Source: Paenibacillus alkalitolerans
GTDB taxonomy: Bacteria > Bacillota > Bacilli > Paenibacillales > YIM-B00363
DNA: 64,000 nt
Direction of reading: 5' to 3'
Assembly: GCF_016482785.1 (NCBI RefSeq)
Contig: NZ_JAEMXM010000018.1
Span: 39,837 to 103,836 of the forward strand
Shown here in pieces: positions 52,754 through 61,050 of this stretch. The notes beneath the pieces are model-generated. The model ran no database searches. It was given only the letters and a program-made list of their open reading frames with translations, and was not told the DNA's origin. Every line of letters starts with the position of its first letter. The first letter of the stretch is position 1. The position numbers and the translations under genes are program-made.

Positions 52754-54272
52754 AAACACGTACCGTATCTTCATCCCGCTGGCCGTTCACCGGCCACCAC
52801 CGATTGCCTTCCGCTTCGAGCAGCTTTGACGCGCCTTCGGGCCCCCACGTGCCGGCGCGATAAAACTCGAGATCGTCCGGCGATTCCTTCCATGCGTCGG
52901 CGATGACATCGACGAAACGCCAAGCGGAGGATACCTCGTCCCAACGGGTAAAATAAGTGGAATCGCCGCGAATCGCATCGCTCAGAAGCCGCTCATACGC
53001 TTCAGGAGTATTGATGCCGACCCCGCTGGATTGGCAAAAATCCATCGCCACCGGCTGGATGGCACCGTCGGAACCGGGCGCCTTCGCATTAAACTTAACG
53101 TAGATGCCTTCCATCGGATTAACGCGGAACACGAGCAAATTCGGCTGCAGACTGTACTTGCTCGCCAAGTATACATTGTCCGGAACGTTCTTGAACTCTA
53201 CGACGACCTCCGTCGCCTTCACAGGGAGACGTTTGCCCGTCCGCACATAAAACGGCACTCCTGCCCAGCGGAAATTGTCGACATACACCTTCGCCGCAAA
53301 ATACGTTTCGGTCTTCGATTCCGGGTTCACTTTCTCTTCGTTGCGGTAGCCGGGGACCTCTTTATCCTTCACGCTTCCGGACGTATATTGGCCCCGGACG
53401 ACGTTGCGCCTCACGTCCGCAGCGTCTTTATACAGCCGCATGCTCTTAAGCACTTTCACTTTCTCGTCGCGGACCGCTTCGGGATGAAGCACTCCGGGAG
53501 GCTCCATGGCCATCATCGTAACCATCTGGAGCATATGGTTTTGCCCCATGTCCCGAAGAGCGCCGGCCGAATCGTAATAACCGCCCCGCTCTTCAACGCC
53601 AACCGTCTCGCTAAGCGTAATTTGGATGTTGTTTATGTATTTGTTGTTCCAGATCGGCTCAAAGAATGCGTTCGTAAAGCGGACGACCTCGATGTTCTGG
53701 ACCATTTCCTTCCCGAGGTAATGGTCGATCCGGTATATGTCTTCCTCCCGGAACACTTCTCTGATGACCTCGTTCAACTTCTCTGCGGAAGCCAAATCGT
53801 AGCCGAACGGCTTCTCGATGACAAGCCTGTTCCAACCTTCCGAATCCAGCAGGCCTCCTCCCTTCAGGTTGTGAGACACGTCCCCGAACAACTCCGGCGC
53901 AAGCGCAAGGTAATACAATCGATTGCCCCCGATGCCGAAACGGTCATCCAATCCGTCCGCAACGATGCGCAATTCTTTAAACGCATTGACATCATGTATA
54001 TCAAGCGATACGTAACGGAAATGTTCGGCGAAACGGCTCCACGTTTCATCGCTTTCCGGTTTATGCCGCGCAAATTCCCGAATCGATTCCAGAACGTCGT
54101 CTTGGAATTTCTCGTCGGTCCGGCTGCGGCGAGCTACGCCGATCACTGCAAATTTGTCCGACAATTTGCCTTCGCGATACAGGCTGTAGATGGCCGGATA
54201 TAGTTTGCGCCGGGCCAAATCGCCCGTCGCTCCGAATAACAAGATTACGGCTCCTTCCAAATTACGGTCCAA
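52734..54272 (-). CDS. zwf: Glucose-6-phosphate 1-dehydrogenase
   Basis: A 512-residue NADP-dependent dehydrogenase, first step of the oxidative pentose phosphate pathway. The NADP-binding LFGATGDLARRKLYP lies near residue 12. The substrate/catalytic segment is YRIDHYLGKEMVQN near residue 180, and later FYVRTGKRLP. The start is a TTG with only a weak ribosome-binding site; no better start is in frame. The last codons lie inside the repeat element that links it to the cyclase-family gene. Confidence 0.95.
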   Translation of the reverse strand: MDRNLEGAVILLFGATGDLARRKLYPAIYSLYREGKLSDKFAVIGVARRSRTDEKFQDDVLESIREFARHKPESDETWSRFAEHFRYVSLDIHDVNAFKELRIVADGLDDRFGIGGNRLYYLALAPELFGDVSHNLKGGGLLDSEGWNRLVIEKPFGYDLASAEKLNEVIREVFREEDIYRIDHYLGKEMVQNIEVVRFTNAFFEPIWNNKYINNIQITLSETVGVEERGGYYDSAGALRDMGQNHMLQMVTMMAMEPPGVLHPEAVRDEKVKVLKSMRLYKDAADVRRNVVRGQYTSGSVKDKEVPGYRNEEKVNPESKTETYFAAKVYVDNFRWAGVPFYVRTGKRLPVKATEVVVEFKNVPDNVYLASKYSLQPNLLVFRVNPMEGIYVKFNAKAPGSDGAIQPVAMDFCQSSGVGINTPEAYERLLSDAIRGDSTYFTRWDEVSSAWRFVDVIADAWKESPDDLEFYRAGTWGPEGASKLLEAEGNRWWPVNGQRDEDTVRVCSEEAT

Positions 54273-54471
54273 GCGGCATCATTCTTTCGTTCGAAATTGG
54301 CTATGGATCCCATAGCGATACTATAAGTGTAGCATAATCGAACCTCATAATGCTATGTAAGCCGGGAGATAAGCCTATGAAAAATGGGCTGTGGTTTTTT
54401 GTCCCGAGTCCAACCAACGCCGGAACTGGGTGAATACAGTGGTGGTAAATCGTCAGGAGGTGTTCATTGGG

Positions 54472-54831
54472 ATGCACGTCCAACATCCGGTCACGGAAAA
54501 TCAAATTCCGCGCTTTGTAAACAAGCATGTCTGCGCCGTACTGCATGACGGTTCGCATCATTATGGAACCGTCACCGGCTGCGAACGCGGAAAGCTGATT
54601 TTAAACGGACACTTGCTTAAGCAACAAACAAAAGCGGAAACTTTAAAGAAGAAAGCGAAGAAAAGAGGGGCACGCATAAGCGTAAAGCAGGACAATACGG
54701 CTAAGACGGCCGCGATTGGGCTGTCGCCTGCGCAGAGCCCTGCGGCGCCGCTGGCACCGTACATTCCGCCTGCGGAATACAAAGCGATCGAGCTCGAAAA
54801 AATCGCATTGCTGTTCGCCTTGTTTCCGTAG
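54472..54831 (+). CDS. Small basic hypothetical protein
   Basis: A 119-residue protein I do not recognise. The N-terminal 50 residues look like a small beta-barrel (NKHVCAVLHDGSHHYGTVTGCERGKLILNG). A strongly basic stretch KKKAKKRGARISVK follows, then an Ala/Pro linker and a short hydrophobic end. The ATG at 54472 has CAGGAGGTG nine bases upstream, an excellent site. A coat or nucleic-acid role is possible but speculative. Confidence 0.7.
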   Translation: MHVQHPVTENQIPRFVNKHVCAVLHDGSHHYGTVTGCERGKLILNGHLLKQQTKAETLKKKAKKRGARISVKQDNTAKTAAIGLSPAQSPAAPLAPYIPPAEYKAIELEKIALLFALFP

Positions 54832-54851
54832 GCTTCGCCCCGCCGGCGCAT

Positions 54852-54877
54852 CGAGCCTCTTCGGCAAAGGAGAGGCT
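54852..54877. terminator. Bidirectional terminator
   Basis: Stem GAGCCTCT / AGAGGCTC followed by TTCGTT on the plus strand. It sits between the converging hypothetical and GNAT genes. Confidence 0.75.
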
Positions 54878-54882
54878 CTTCG

Positions 54883-55329
54883 TTATCCGATCGGTTTATC
54901 CATCAGGTAACTTCGCAATATAGTTTCGTAACGAACGACCGACATCCGGTTTTTCATGTAAAACCGCAGTCCGGTCATATTGCTTTCATTCACATATAAT
55001 TGCACGCGGCGGCAACCGAGCGACCATGCGTGCCATTCCGCTTTCTTCATTAATGCGGAACCGACTCCCGAACCGCGAAGCTTCGGGTGTACCGCCAACA
55101 AGTCGACAAACATCGTGGAGCCGCGCGGGATGAACGTAATGAACGCCGATGCGGGCTCCGTGCCCGAAGATGACCATACGTACGTAATTCCCCGCTTCAG
55201 CCGCTTCAGCAGCTGCCGATCCGAATGATCTCCGAATTGCAGCTCCGGCGGATTTAACGGAATGAGTTCCCGCCGAATCAATCCGAAGATGGCTCTGTCG
55301 TCTTTAGATGGATTCCGCTTGCGGATCAT
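54883..55329 (-). CDS. GNAT-family N-acetyltransferase
   Basis: A 148-residue acetyltransferase. The acetyl-CoA-binding motif A is LAVHPKLRGSGVGSALMKKA near residue 80, and motif B is the YVNESNMTGLRFYMKN segment. The substrate is unknown. It lies downstream of the Lia-like cluster in the same direction, with a 104-bp gap. Confidence 0.88.
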   Translation of the reverse strand: MIRKRNPSKDDRAIFGLIRRELIPLNPPELQFGDHSDRQLLKRLKRGITYVWSSSGTEPASAFITFIPRGSTMFVDLLAVHPKLRGSGVGSALMKKAEWHAWSLGCRRVQLYVNESNMTGLRFYMKNRMSVVRYETILRSYLMDKPIG

Positions 55330-55433
55330 TCCTCCACCGTCCTTGTGCCTTCATGGGGTATGTATTACCCTATGCGAAATAGACGGCGGATGTATGGACG
55401 GCTGTCTCTCTCCGGTACTTTATGATATTATTT

Positions 55434-56084
55434 TCAATCGGCCAATCCGTTCTTTACCGCATAAATCGCCGCTTGCGTCCGGTCTTCCACTCCAAGCTTG
55501 GCGAGGATGTTGGTAACGTGATACTTGACGGTTTTGATGCCGATGTATAATTCATCAGCCGCTTCTTGATTGGATTTTCCTTTGGCAATCAACTTCAGAA
55601 CTTCCATCTCGCGTTCCGTCAGCTCGTCGTGCGGCGCTGCGGCCGCCTTTGGTTGGCGGAAGCGGTTCATCATCTTGGAAGCGACCCGCGACTCCAACAC
55701 CGGCTGCCCGTTTGCCGCGGCACGGATGGCGGAGGCGATTTCGCTTGCGCGCGATGTCTTCAACAAATAGCTGAACGCGCCCGCTTCTATGACCGGATAC
55801 AGCTTCTCGTCGTCAATGTAGCTGGTTAGGACGATCACTTTGCAATCCGGGTGTACTTCAAGCAGCCGCCTCGTCGTCTCAATGCCGTCCATTCCGTCCA
55901 TCACAAGATCCATCAATACGACATCCGGCCGATATTCCTGCGCGAGGCGCAAGCCTTCGTTGCCGTTAGACGCTTCGCCGACGACCTCGATCCCTTCCTC
56001 GGTGCCCAATACAGCCGCAAGTCCGATGCGCACCATCTCATGATCGTCAACCAACAACACCTTCACCGGTAAGTTTACCGTCAT
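55434..56084 (-). CDS. liaR: LiaR-type response regulator
   Basis: A 216-residue NarL-family regulator. The receiver domain starts VKVLLVDDHEMVRIGL, with phospho-acceptor Asp in DVVLMDLVMDGMDG near residue 59. The LuxR-type DNA-binding domain is LTEREMEVLKLIAKGKSNQ ... GIKTVKYHVTNIL. Overlaps the liaS gene by 38 bp. Gene order F-S-R and sequence support LiaR/VraR, the responder to lipid II-cycle antibiotics. Confidence 0.9.
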   Translation of the reverse strand: MTVNLPVKVLLVDDHEMVRIGLAAVLGTEEGIEVVGEASNGNEGLRLAQEYRPDVVLMDLVMDGMDGIETTRRLLEVHPDCKVIVLTSYIDDEKLYPVIEAGAFSYLLKTSRASEIASAIRAAANGQPVLESRVASKMMNRFRQPKAAAAPHDELTEREMEVLKLIAKGKSNQEAADELYIGIKTVKYHVTNILAKLGVEDRTQAAIYAVKNGLAD

Positions 56085-57126
56085 GCCCTTCTTCCCCTTC
56101 CACCATTACAGGAACTCGAATTTCGATTTTCGTCCCTTTCCCAGGTGCGGTTACAATGTTCAAAAACCCGCCGATCTCGTTGACCCGTTCGCCCATTGAA
56201 AGAAGACCGTAAGACGTTTGTTTCTTCTCATCCAACTCAAAGCCCACGCCGTTATCCCGAATGCTTAGCCGAACCCCGTCAAGGCGCCGGTGCAGCTTCA
56301 TCTCAAGCCGGTCGGCGCGGGAGTGCCGGAGGGTATTCGACAGCGCCTCCTGAACGATGCGGAACAATTGGTCCTCAACGCCCTTCGCCATGCGCACGTC
56401 GTCGTCCATCTCCCATGCAATATGAATCGGCATCTTGGCCGTCAGCTCCTGCAGCAGCTCTCTCAGCGCAACCGTAAATCGTTTGCCCTCAAGGTGCACC
56501 GGCCGCAGGTGGAGCAGCAGCGCTCTCATCTCCGATTGGGCGACCGACGACATTTCCTCGATTAAGGATACTTGCCGTTTCGCCTTCTCCACATCCCGTT
56601 CGAGCGTTCGTCCCAGCGCGGTTGCCGTCATCGATATCGCGAACAGCTGCTGGGAAACCGCGTCGTGCAATTCGCGGGCCAAACGTTGGCGTTCGTCGAT
56701 AACCGCCGAATACCGCGCTTTCTCGGCCAGCTCCGCATTATGCGTCGACAGCCGCTGCAAGCTTGTCACTTGCTCTTCCCACTTGCTGCTAATCCTGCCC
56801 AGCTGCTCCGCAAGCCTTCCGATTTCGTCTTCGCCAAGTCTCGGAATCGGACGCGCGAAATTGCCCTTCTCCATATATAACATCGCCTCGCGCAGCGCCT
56901 CCAGCCGGGCGTTGAGCCGGTGGCTTTGCCAAAACCCGTAGGCTGCGCCTACGGTTGTAACAATCAGCAGCGTCGTTGCGGTAAACCGGATGCCGATGGT
57001 CCACTGTGTCGGGCGGAGAAGTTGAAATCCGTGCATCGATAGCGCAACGACCGCGAAGAGCGCAAGGCTGAGCAAAATCGCTTCCCCCATTGTCCGCCAC
57101 ATGATACTCGTTAATTTAGGTCCCAT
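56047..57126 (-). CDS. liaS: LiaS-type sensor histidine kinase
   Basis: A 359-residue kinase with two N-terminal helices joined by a very short extracellular loop (intramembrane-sensing type), a HAMP domain, and the HisKA_3 box RQRLARELHDAVSQQLF with the phospho-accepting His near residue 158. The HATPase shows VQEALSNTLRHS and DNGVGFE. It starts 12 bp after liaF. LiaF would hold it inactive until envelope stress (known for Bacillus). Confidence 0.9.
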   Translation of the reverse strand: MGPKLTSIMWRTMGEAILLSLALFAVVALSMHGFQLLRPTQWTIGIRFTATTLLIVTTVGAAYGFWQSHRLNARLEALREAMLYMEKGNFARPIPRLGEDEIGRLAEQLGRISSKWEEQVTSLQRLSTHNAELAEKARYSAVIDERQRLARELHDAVSQQLFAISMTATALGRTLERDVEKAKRQVSLIEEMSSVAQSEMRALLLHLRPVHLEGKRFTVALRELLQELTAKMPIHIAWEMDDDVRMAKGVEDQLFRIVQEALSNTLRHSRADRLEMKLHRRLDGVRLSIRDNGVGFELDEKKQTSYGLLSMGERVNEIGGFLNIVTAPGKGTKIEIRVPVMVEGEEGHDGKLTGEGVVG

Positions 57127-57138
57127 TTTCGCCCCCCT

Positions 57139-57804
57139 CTACAGCACCTTCACGTCGACATCCGCTACCGCGTAAGAAATATTGAGCAATATCCGGTGCT
57201 CCGCGCTCTCAAAGTTCGGAGAACGCCACACGAGACGGTTCATCGCCCCGGCGCCCTTCTCTCCTGCCACTTGAATTTGCCCGAGAAGGACGGAAGCGTT
57301 CACCGACAATCCGATATCTTCAGGAACGATCACATCGATGTCTCCGATCACTCCCTGCAAATTCACTTGCGTATCTTTCTGTTCCAATAGAGCCTTCGTC
57401 AAGTCGATCCGCACTTCTGCGACCGCGACGGTAATATCCGTCGATTCGAGCACCCACGGTTCATCCTTTTCCCATCTCACACTTTCAACTATACTTTGTT
57501 TTACGAATTTGACCCCCTGCCGGGTTTCGCCTTTTGTCTTGATAAAATACCAACCGATGCCTGCCGCCGCTAAACCGAGCATGAACAGCCAGTGATTGGC
57601 GATCAGCACGAATCCGGCGATGGCGAACACCACATAAGCCGATCGTTTACCCTGTTCGGAGTTGCCGGAAGAACGAAGGAGCGCGAATCCCAGAGCCGCC
57701 AACAGCAACGCGCTGGCCGTGAGATATCCGGCGACCGCCCCGATGGCTAAATACAATCCCGCTCCTATGAAAAACATGGCCGTGTTGCGATTGCTTCGCT
57801 CCAT
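57139..57804 (-). CDS. liaF: LiaF-like negative regulator of LiaRS
   Basis: A 221-residue membrane protein. The N-terminal ~95 residues have four hydrophobic segments. The C-terminal DUF2154-type beta domain begins around residue 125 (RWEKDEPWVLESTDITVAVAEVRIDL) and contains GVIGDIDVIVPEDIGLSV. The ATG at 57804 has GAGGGTG upstream; an extension into the terminator region is rejected. Confidence 0.88.
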   Translation of the reverse strand: MERSNRNTAMFFIGAGLYLAIGAVAGYLTASALLLAALGFALLRSSGNSEQGKRSAYVVFAIAGFVLIANHWLFMLGLAAAGIGWYFIKTKGETRQGVKFVKQSIVESVRWEKDEPWVLESTDITVAVAEVRIDLTKALLEQKDTQVNLQGVIGDIDVIVPEDIGLSVNASVLLGQIQVAGEKGAGAMNRLVWRSPNFESAEHRILLNISYAVADVDVKVL

Positions 57805-57834
57805 ATCCGGCACCCTCCTCCCATTCTTAGCTGC

Positions 57835-57885
57835 AAAAAGCCATAGCGGTTCTTTCTGCGGAAACATCCGCAAAACCCCTATGGC
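57835..57885 (-). terminator. Terminator/attenuator between liaH-like gene and liaF
   Basis: Stem GCCATAG / CTATGGC with an inner TGCGGA/TCCGCA hairpin, followed on the minus strand by five T. It would let the stress proteins be made in excess over LiaFSR. Confidence 0.75.
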
Positions 57886-57962
57886 CTTTTATATCATATT
57901 TCCGTCAACTGTCCCACATCAATTTTCCGTGGAGGGTTTCCTTCGGAAAACTCCTATTCAGG

Positions 57963-58634
57963 TTATTGTTCGGAGCCGGAGGATAATTTCCGCTTCAGCT
58001 CTTCCAGCTGGGACTCGACCTGCTCATTCTTGACACCGTTGGCTAACGCCGCCGGTGCGCCGTATGGGAATTGCGAGATTTCCGCTTCCGCCTCCAACTG
58101 CATAATCTTCTCTTCCATGCGGCTAAACCCTCTTGCCGCGCTGCCGCCGTCGATCGAATGCACCGACGCCGCTTGCGCAACTTGTTTTCTCGCTTTTGCA
58201 AGCTGTGCGCGGGAAACCAGCTCATTGCGCTTATTCCGCATCTTGTAAAACTCTTCTTTCATCCCGTGAAGCTGGGACAGCAATTCTCCTGCATGTTCCT
58301 TCGTTTGTGTGTGCATTTTTTCCAGATCGGCGATTTTCTCGTCGTAACGCAGCTTTTCTTCAAGAGCGGCTCTAGCCGTTGCTTCCCGGCCTTCCTGCAG
58401 CTCTTCTTCCGCTTTCGCCAGAAGCGTCTCGCCGGAGCGCTTTGCTTCGTGAAGACGCTCCTTCAACTTGCGCTCGCTCGCCATTTGCTTGGCGACCGTC
58501 ACTTCAGCCGATGCGATCTCCTCTTCCATATCGCGCAAATATTGATTAAGCATCACCACCGGATCTTCCACTTTGTCCAGCAAATCATTGATCGACGCTA
58601 CAGTCATTTCTTTCACTCTTTTGAATACTCCCAT
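57963..58634 (-). CDS. PspA/IM30-family protein (LiaH-like)
   Basis: A 223-residue coiled-coil protein that forms membrane-associated rings in the phage-shock response. The start [21 protein letters not shown] is the amphipathic helix, and residues ~25-150 are continuous coiled coil rich in Ala, Glu and Lys. It starts 2 bp after the PspC-like gene stop. It is the better LiaH candidate of the two PspA-type proteins here by position next to liaF. Confidence 0.9.
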   Translation of the reverse strand: MGVFKRVKEMTVASINDLLDKVEDPVVMLNQYLRDMEEEIASAEVTVAKQMASERKLKERLHEAKRSGETLLAKAEEELQEGREATARAALEEKLRYDEKIADLEKMHTQTKEHAGELLSQLHGMKEEFYKMRNKRNELVSRAQLAKARKQVAQAASVHSIDGGSAARGFSRMEEKIMQLEAEAEISQFPYGAPAALANGVKNEQVESQLEELKRKLSSGSEQ

Positions 58635-58636
58635 TG

Positions 58637-59104
58637 TTACACATCTCCCTTATTGTTATTTTCTATTTTGGCCAATTTCGCTTTTAACTGTTCAATTTCT
58701 TTTTGCAGCGCTTTTTTCTCCAAGTCGTTCATCATTCCGTCCAGATCGGCGCCCGCGGCGCTTCCGGCGTTCGGGCCGTATTGGCCGTGCGTCGTTTGTC
58801 CGAAAGGCGGCTGTTGGTGGCCGTAATGGCCATGATTGCCATGATGCCCTTGGCCGTTATGACCGTGTCCCCAACCGTGCCGGTACCCGTTCATATTCGG
58901 TTGTACGTGCGGCTGAAACATAGGGTCGCGCGGCATGACGAGCGCCGCTATTATATAAACCGGTATCACCGCTCCGCTCGAGAAAATCGTCGCGACAACC
59001 GTTACCAGACGAAGGATGGTCGAATCGATCCCGAATGCCTCGGCCAAACCGCCGCACACCCCAAACAGCTTCTTATCGCGGTGCGATCGATAGATCGTTT
59101 TCAT
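58637..59104 (-). CDS. PspC-domain protein with His/Gly-rich linker
   Basis: A 155-residue protein. The PspC domain ([22 protein letters not shown] ... [12 protein letters not shown]) fills residues 1-58 with one or two helices. A striking His/Gly/Gln/Asn-rich linker (about 70-105) that could bind metal follows, and the end is a short coiled coil ([22 protein letters not shown]). Its ATG overlaps the stop of the second PspA gene (ATGA). Confidence 0.88.
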   Translation of the reverse strand: MKTIYRSHRDKKLFGVCGGLAEAFGIDSTILRLVTVVATIFSSGAVIPVYIIAALVMPRDPMFQPHVQPNMNGYRHGWGHGHNGQGHHGNHGHYGHQQPPFGQTTHGQYGPNAGSAAGADLDGMMNDLEKKALQKEIEQLKAKLAKIENNNKGDV

Positions 59105-59778
59105 CGCATGCCCTCGCTTTCTTCCAGTTTTCTCTTCATTTCCGCTAAAGCCTGATCCACTCCATCGTTCTCGTTTCTCGCGGCGTATACGCTGCCCGCG
59201 CTCGTCCCGTTGCGAACATCCCGCAGGGTGGCCGCTTCAAATTCCATGTCGCGGATGCGGTCTTCCAACCGATCGAACCAAACTCCTCCGGAGTGAGTAC
59301 CGTACTGACGGCTGCGTTCGGTCAACTGCTGCTGCAGCCGAAGCGTCTCAACCCGAGCCAAATAATATTGCCGCTTGTGGTATGCTTCCTGATAATCTCT
59401 CTGCAGCGCGTTGAGCTGCTCTTGCAGTTCCATCGTCGACAGACGGCTCTGCTCGTACAAGTTGCGGAATCCTTCCTTCTTCTCATCCTCCAACACCTTC
59501 TCGGCGAGCGCGGCCCGGGCGATGCCGTCTTCACCGGCCTTCAATGCCGTCATGGCTTGCCGTTCGCGTTTGTCGGCGAGCGATTCGGCGGCTAAGTATT
59601 GGCTCCTCATGCTGGCGGTATGCGCGGCGCATTGGCGGTACAACGCTTCCGTCTGACGGATGGCGTTCGCCATTTCAGCCAAAAATCCGTCAATGACTCG
59701 AAGCGGATCCTGCGCATGCTCCAAACGATCGTTCAATGTTGCAATTGTTATGTCTCTTACTCTCTTCATAATGCCCAT
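59101..59778 (-). CDS. Second PspA/IM30-family protein
   Basis: A 225-residue coiled-coil protein paralogous to the one at 57963-58634. It shares the MKRVRDITIATLNDRLEHAQDP start and the helical core (RRYQ-type QSRLSTMELQEQLNALQRDY) but is diverged throughout. Translationally coupled to the PspC gene. The ATG at 59778 follows GGGAGA. Confidence 0.88.
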   Translation of the reverse strand: MGIMKRVRDITIATLNDRLEHAQDPLRVIDGFLAEMANAIRQTEALYRQCAAHTASMRSQYLAAESLADKRERQAMTALKAGEDGIARAALAEKVLEDEKKEGFRNLYEQSRLSTMELQEQLNALQRDYQEAYHKRQYYLARVETLRLQQQLTERSRQYGTHSGGVWFDRLEDRIRDMEFEAATLRDVRNGTSAGSVYAARNENDGVDQALAEMKRKLEESEGMR

Positions 59779-59795
59779 ATGTGCATCTCCCTTCT

Positions 59796-60095
59796 TTAAT
59801 ATGCTTTGCTTCGGCTCTTCAGCAAGGACCAGCCGGCCCAAATCAGAGCGATCGGCAACAGCACCGCAATCCATCCGGAAAGCATCCCAATCAGGCCGAT
59901 CAATCCGATCGTTAGCACGATCCAACCGATTGTCGATCGCCCGTGCTTAATCCCGTACCATCCGAGCAGCACCATTGCGGCCGGTATGATCGCATGCAGC
60001 AAGTTGCCTGTCGGAAGACCGAGCTTGCTTAACAAGAACAATCCGCCTACGGCAATCAGCGCAATCCCCAAGCCCATTTTCCCGTTCCACTTCAT
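59796..60095 (-). CDS. LiaI-like small membrane protein
   Basis: A 99-residue protein almost entirely hydrophobic, with four helices separated by Gly/Lys turns (GLGIALIAVGGLFLLSKLG, LLHAIIPAAMVLLGWYGI, IGWIVLTIGLIGLIGMLSG, LLPIALIWAGWSLL). It resembles LiaI and the membrane half of LiaF. It is the first gene of the stress operon, 17 bp before the second PspA gene. The ATG at 60095 follows GGAGTG; a GTG four codons earlier is the alternative. Confidence 0.8.
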   Translation of the reverse strand: MKWNGKMGLGIALIAVGGLFLLSKLGLPTGNLLHAIIPAAMVLLGWYGIKHGRSTIGWIVLTIGLIGLIGMLSGWIAVLLPIALIWAGWSLLKSRSKAY

Positions 60096-60125
60096 GGCTT
60101 CTTTCACTCCGTTTCTTTTTGCTAC

Positions 60126-60131
60126 ATTGTA
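60126..60131 (-). promoter_or_regulatory. -10 element of the Lia/Psp operon
   Basis: TACAAT on the minus strand, about 30 bp before the first gene. No TTGACA-like -35 is visible at 17 bp, consistent with an activator (LiaR) dependent promoter. Confidence 0.4.
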
Positions 60132-60363
60132 TGGTGTTCATGTTTATAGTTTAGGAGATTTCATGAGCCGCCAAAACAGACCGGTGACGGTTTTTATGAC
60201 TGGACCTAAGGCGGGGACGGCGTTAGACCGGAGAAAAATTCCGGGTTTTCCCCAATGCAGGCGATAGTTCCAAAAATAGGGCTAAGCCGGGTCATCCGTC
60301 CAATCCGCATACTCACTGTCCGAATATGTTGGTATTGACTTCAGATTAAGGGGGTGTCGCTCA

Positions 60364-60474
60364 ATGTCAGGTGTAGGAGCAGGTTTCGGTGCATTCACTT
60401 CCACAGGCGCAATCCTCGTGCTGTTCATCCTGTTGGTCATCATTCTGCGCAGCGGTATCTTCGGAGTCTTCTAA
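60364..60474 (+). CDS. YjcZ-family sporulation microprotein
   Basis: A 36-residue peptide: a Gly-rich start (MSGVGAGFGAFTSTGA), one transmembrane helix (ILVLFILLVIIL), and a short RSGIFGVF end. This is the YjcZ family of small spore-associated membrane peptides. AGGGGGTG precedes the ATG. A related gene follows 46 bp later. Confidence 0.85.
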   Translation: MSGVGAGFGAFTSTGAILVLFILLVIILRSGIFGVF

Positions 60475-60520
60475 CTAGGCCGGTATCCGCAGAATATTAC
60501 AGTAAGAAGGAGGAGGTCTC

Positions 60521-60613
60521 ATGACTGCGGTCGGTGCATTTACGTCTACGGGAGTCATTCTCGTGCTTTTCATCTTATTGGTGATCGTCTCCCGTGTATT
60601 TTTCGTGTGCTAA
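60521..60613 (+). CDS. YjcZ-family-like microprotein, shorter paralogue
   Basis: A 30-residue peptide, MTAVGAFTSTGVILVLFILL then VIVSRVFFVC, paralogous to the preceding one (shared GAFTSTG and ILVLFILLVI). AGGAGGAGG precedes the ATG. It ends in Cys instead of the usual VF. It is followed by a strong terminator, so the pair forms one transcript. Confidence 0.82.
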   Translation: MTAVGAFTSTGVILVLFILLVIVSRVFFVC

Positions 60614-60626
60614 TAAAGTCGACAGA

Positions 60627-60667
60627 AAACCGCCCGTCACGAGAAACGCTCGTAACGGGCGGTTTTT
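60627..60667 (+). terminator. Terminator after the microprotein pair
   Basis: Stem AAACCGCCCGT / ACGGGCGGTTT with an inner ACGAG/CTCGT stem, ending in TTTTT. Confidence 0.92.
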
Positions 60668-60689
60668 GCGTACAATGGAAAGCTTCGTT

Positions 60690-60944
60690 CTACTTTTTGC
60701 TTCGCAGGCTTTGGATCGTATTTTTTGTTCCGGACCAAGCCCCTATTGCACTCAATCCCATTACGACACCGGATAACACAGCCTTTTGCGGTTCATCCGG
60801 AGCAATATATACAAAACCCGAAACGAGACCGAGCACAACGGCGAGAAGAGGCAGCCAACGTGCGGGCAAACCTGCGGTCCGGGCAACCCCGACCAAGCCA
60901 ACGATAATCGGCACGAGCGCTATGTCATAAGCTTGAAACTCCAC
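60690..60944 (-). CDS. Holin-like small membrane protein
   Basis: An 84-residue protein with three hydrophobic segments (IALVPIIVGLVGVAR, WLPLLAVVLGLVSGFVYI, AVLSGVVMGLSAIGAWSG) and a basic tail, resembling A118-type phage holins. No phage genes surround it, so it may be domesticated or have a sporulation or lysis role. The GTG at 60944 follows GGGAGGGG. Confidence 0.7.
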   Translation of the reverse strand: MEFQAYDIALVPIIVGLVGVARTAGLPARWLPLLAVVLGLVSGFVYIAPDEPQKAVLSGVVMGLSAIGAWSGTKNTIQSLRSKK

Positions 60945-61050
60945 AAGTACCCCTCCCTTCCCTATCATTCTATTCAATGACCGGCTTGAAAAGCACAAGC
61001 TTAACGCCTATGTCATCAATTGGGAACGAGAAGGAAGGGTATTCGTTCGA

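Noticed and set aside
60690..60944. Prophage remnant
   Set aside because: The holin-like gene is isolated; no other phage gene, attachment site or integrase is visible.
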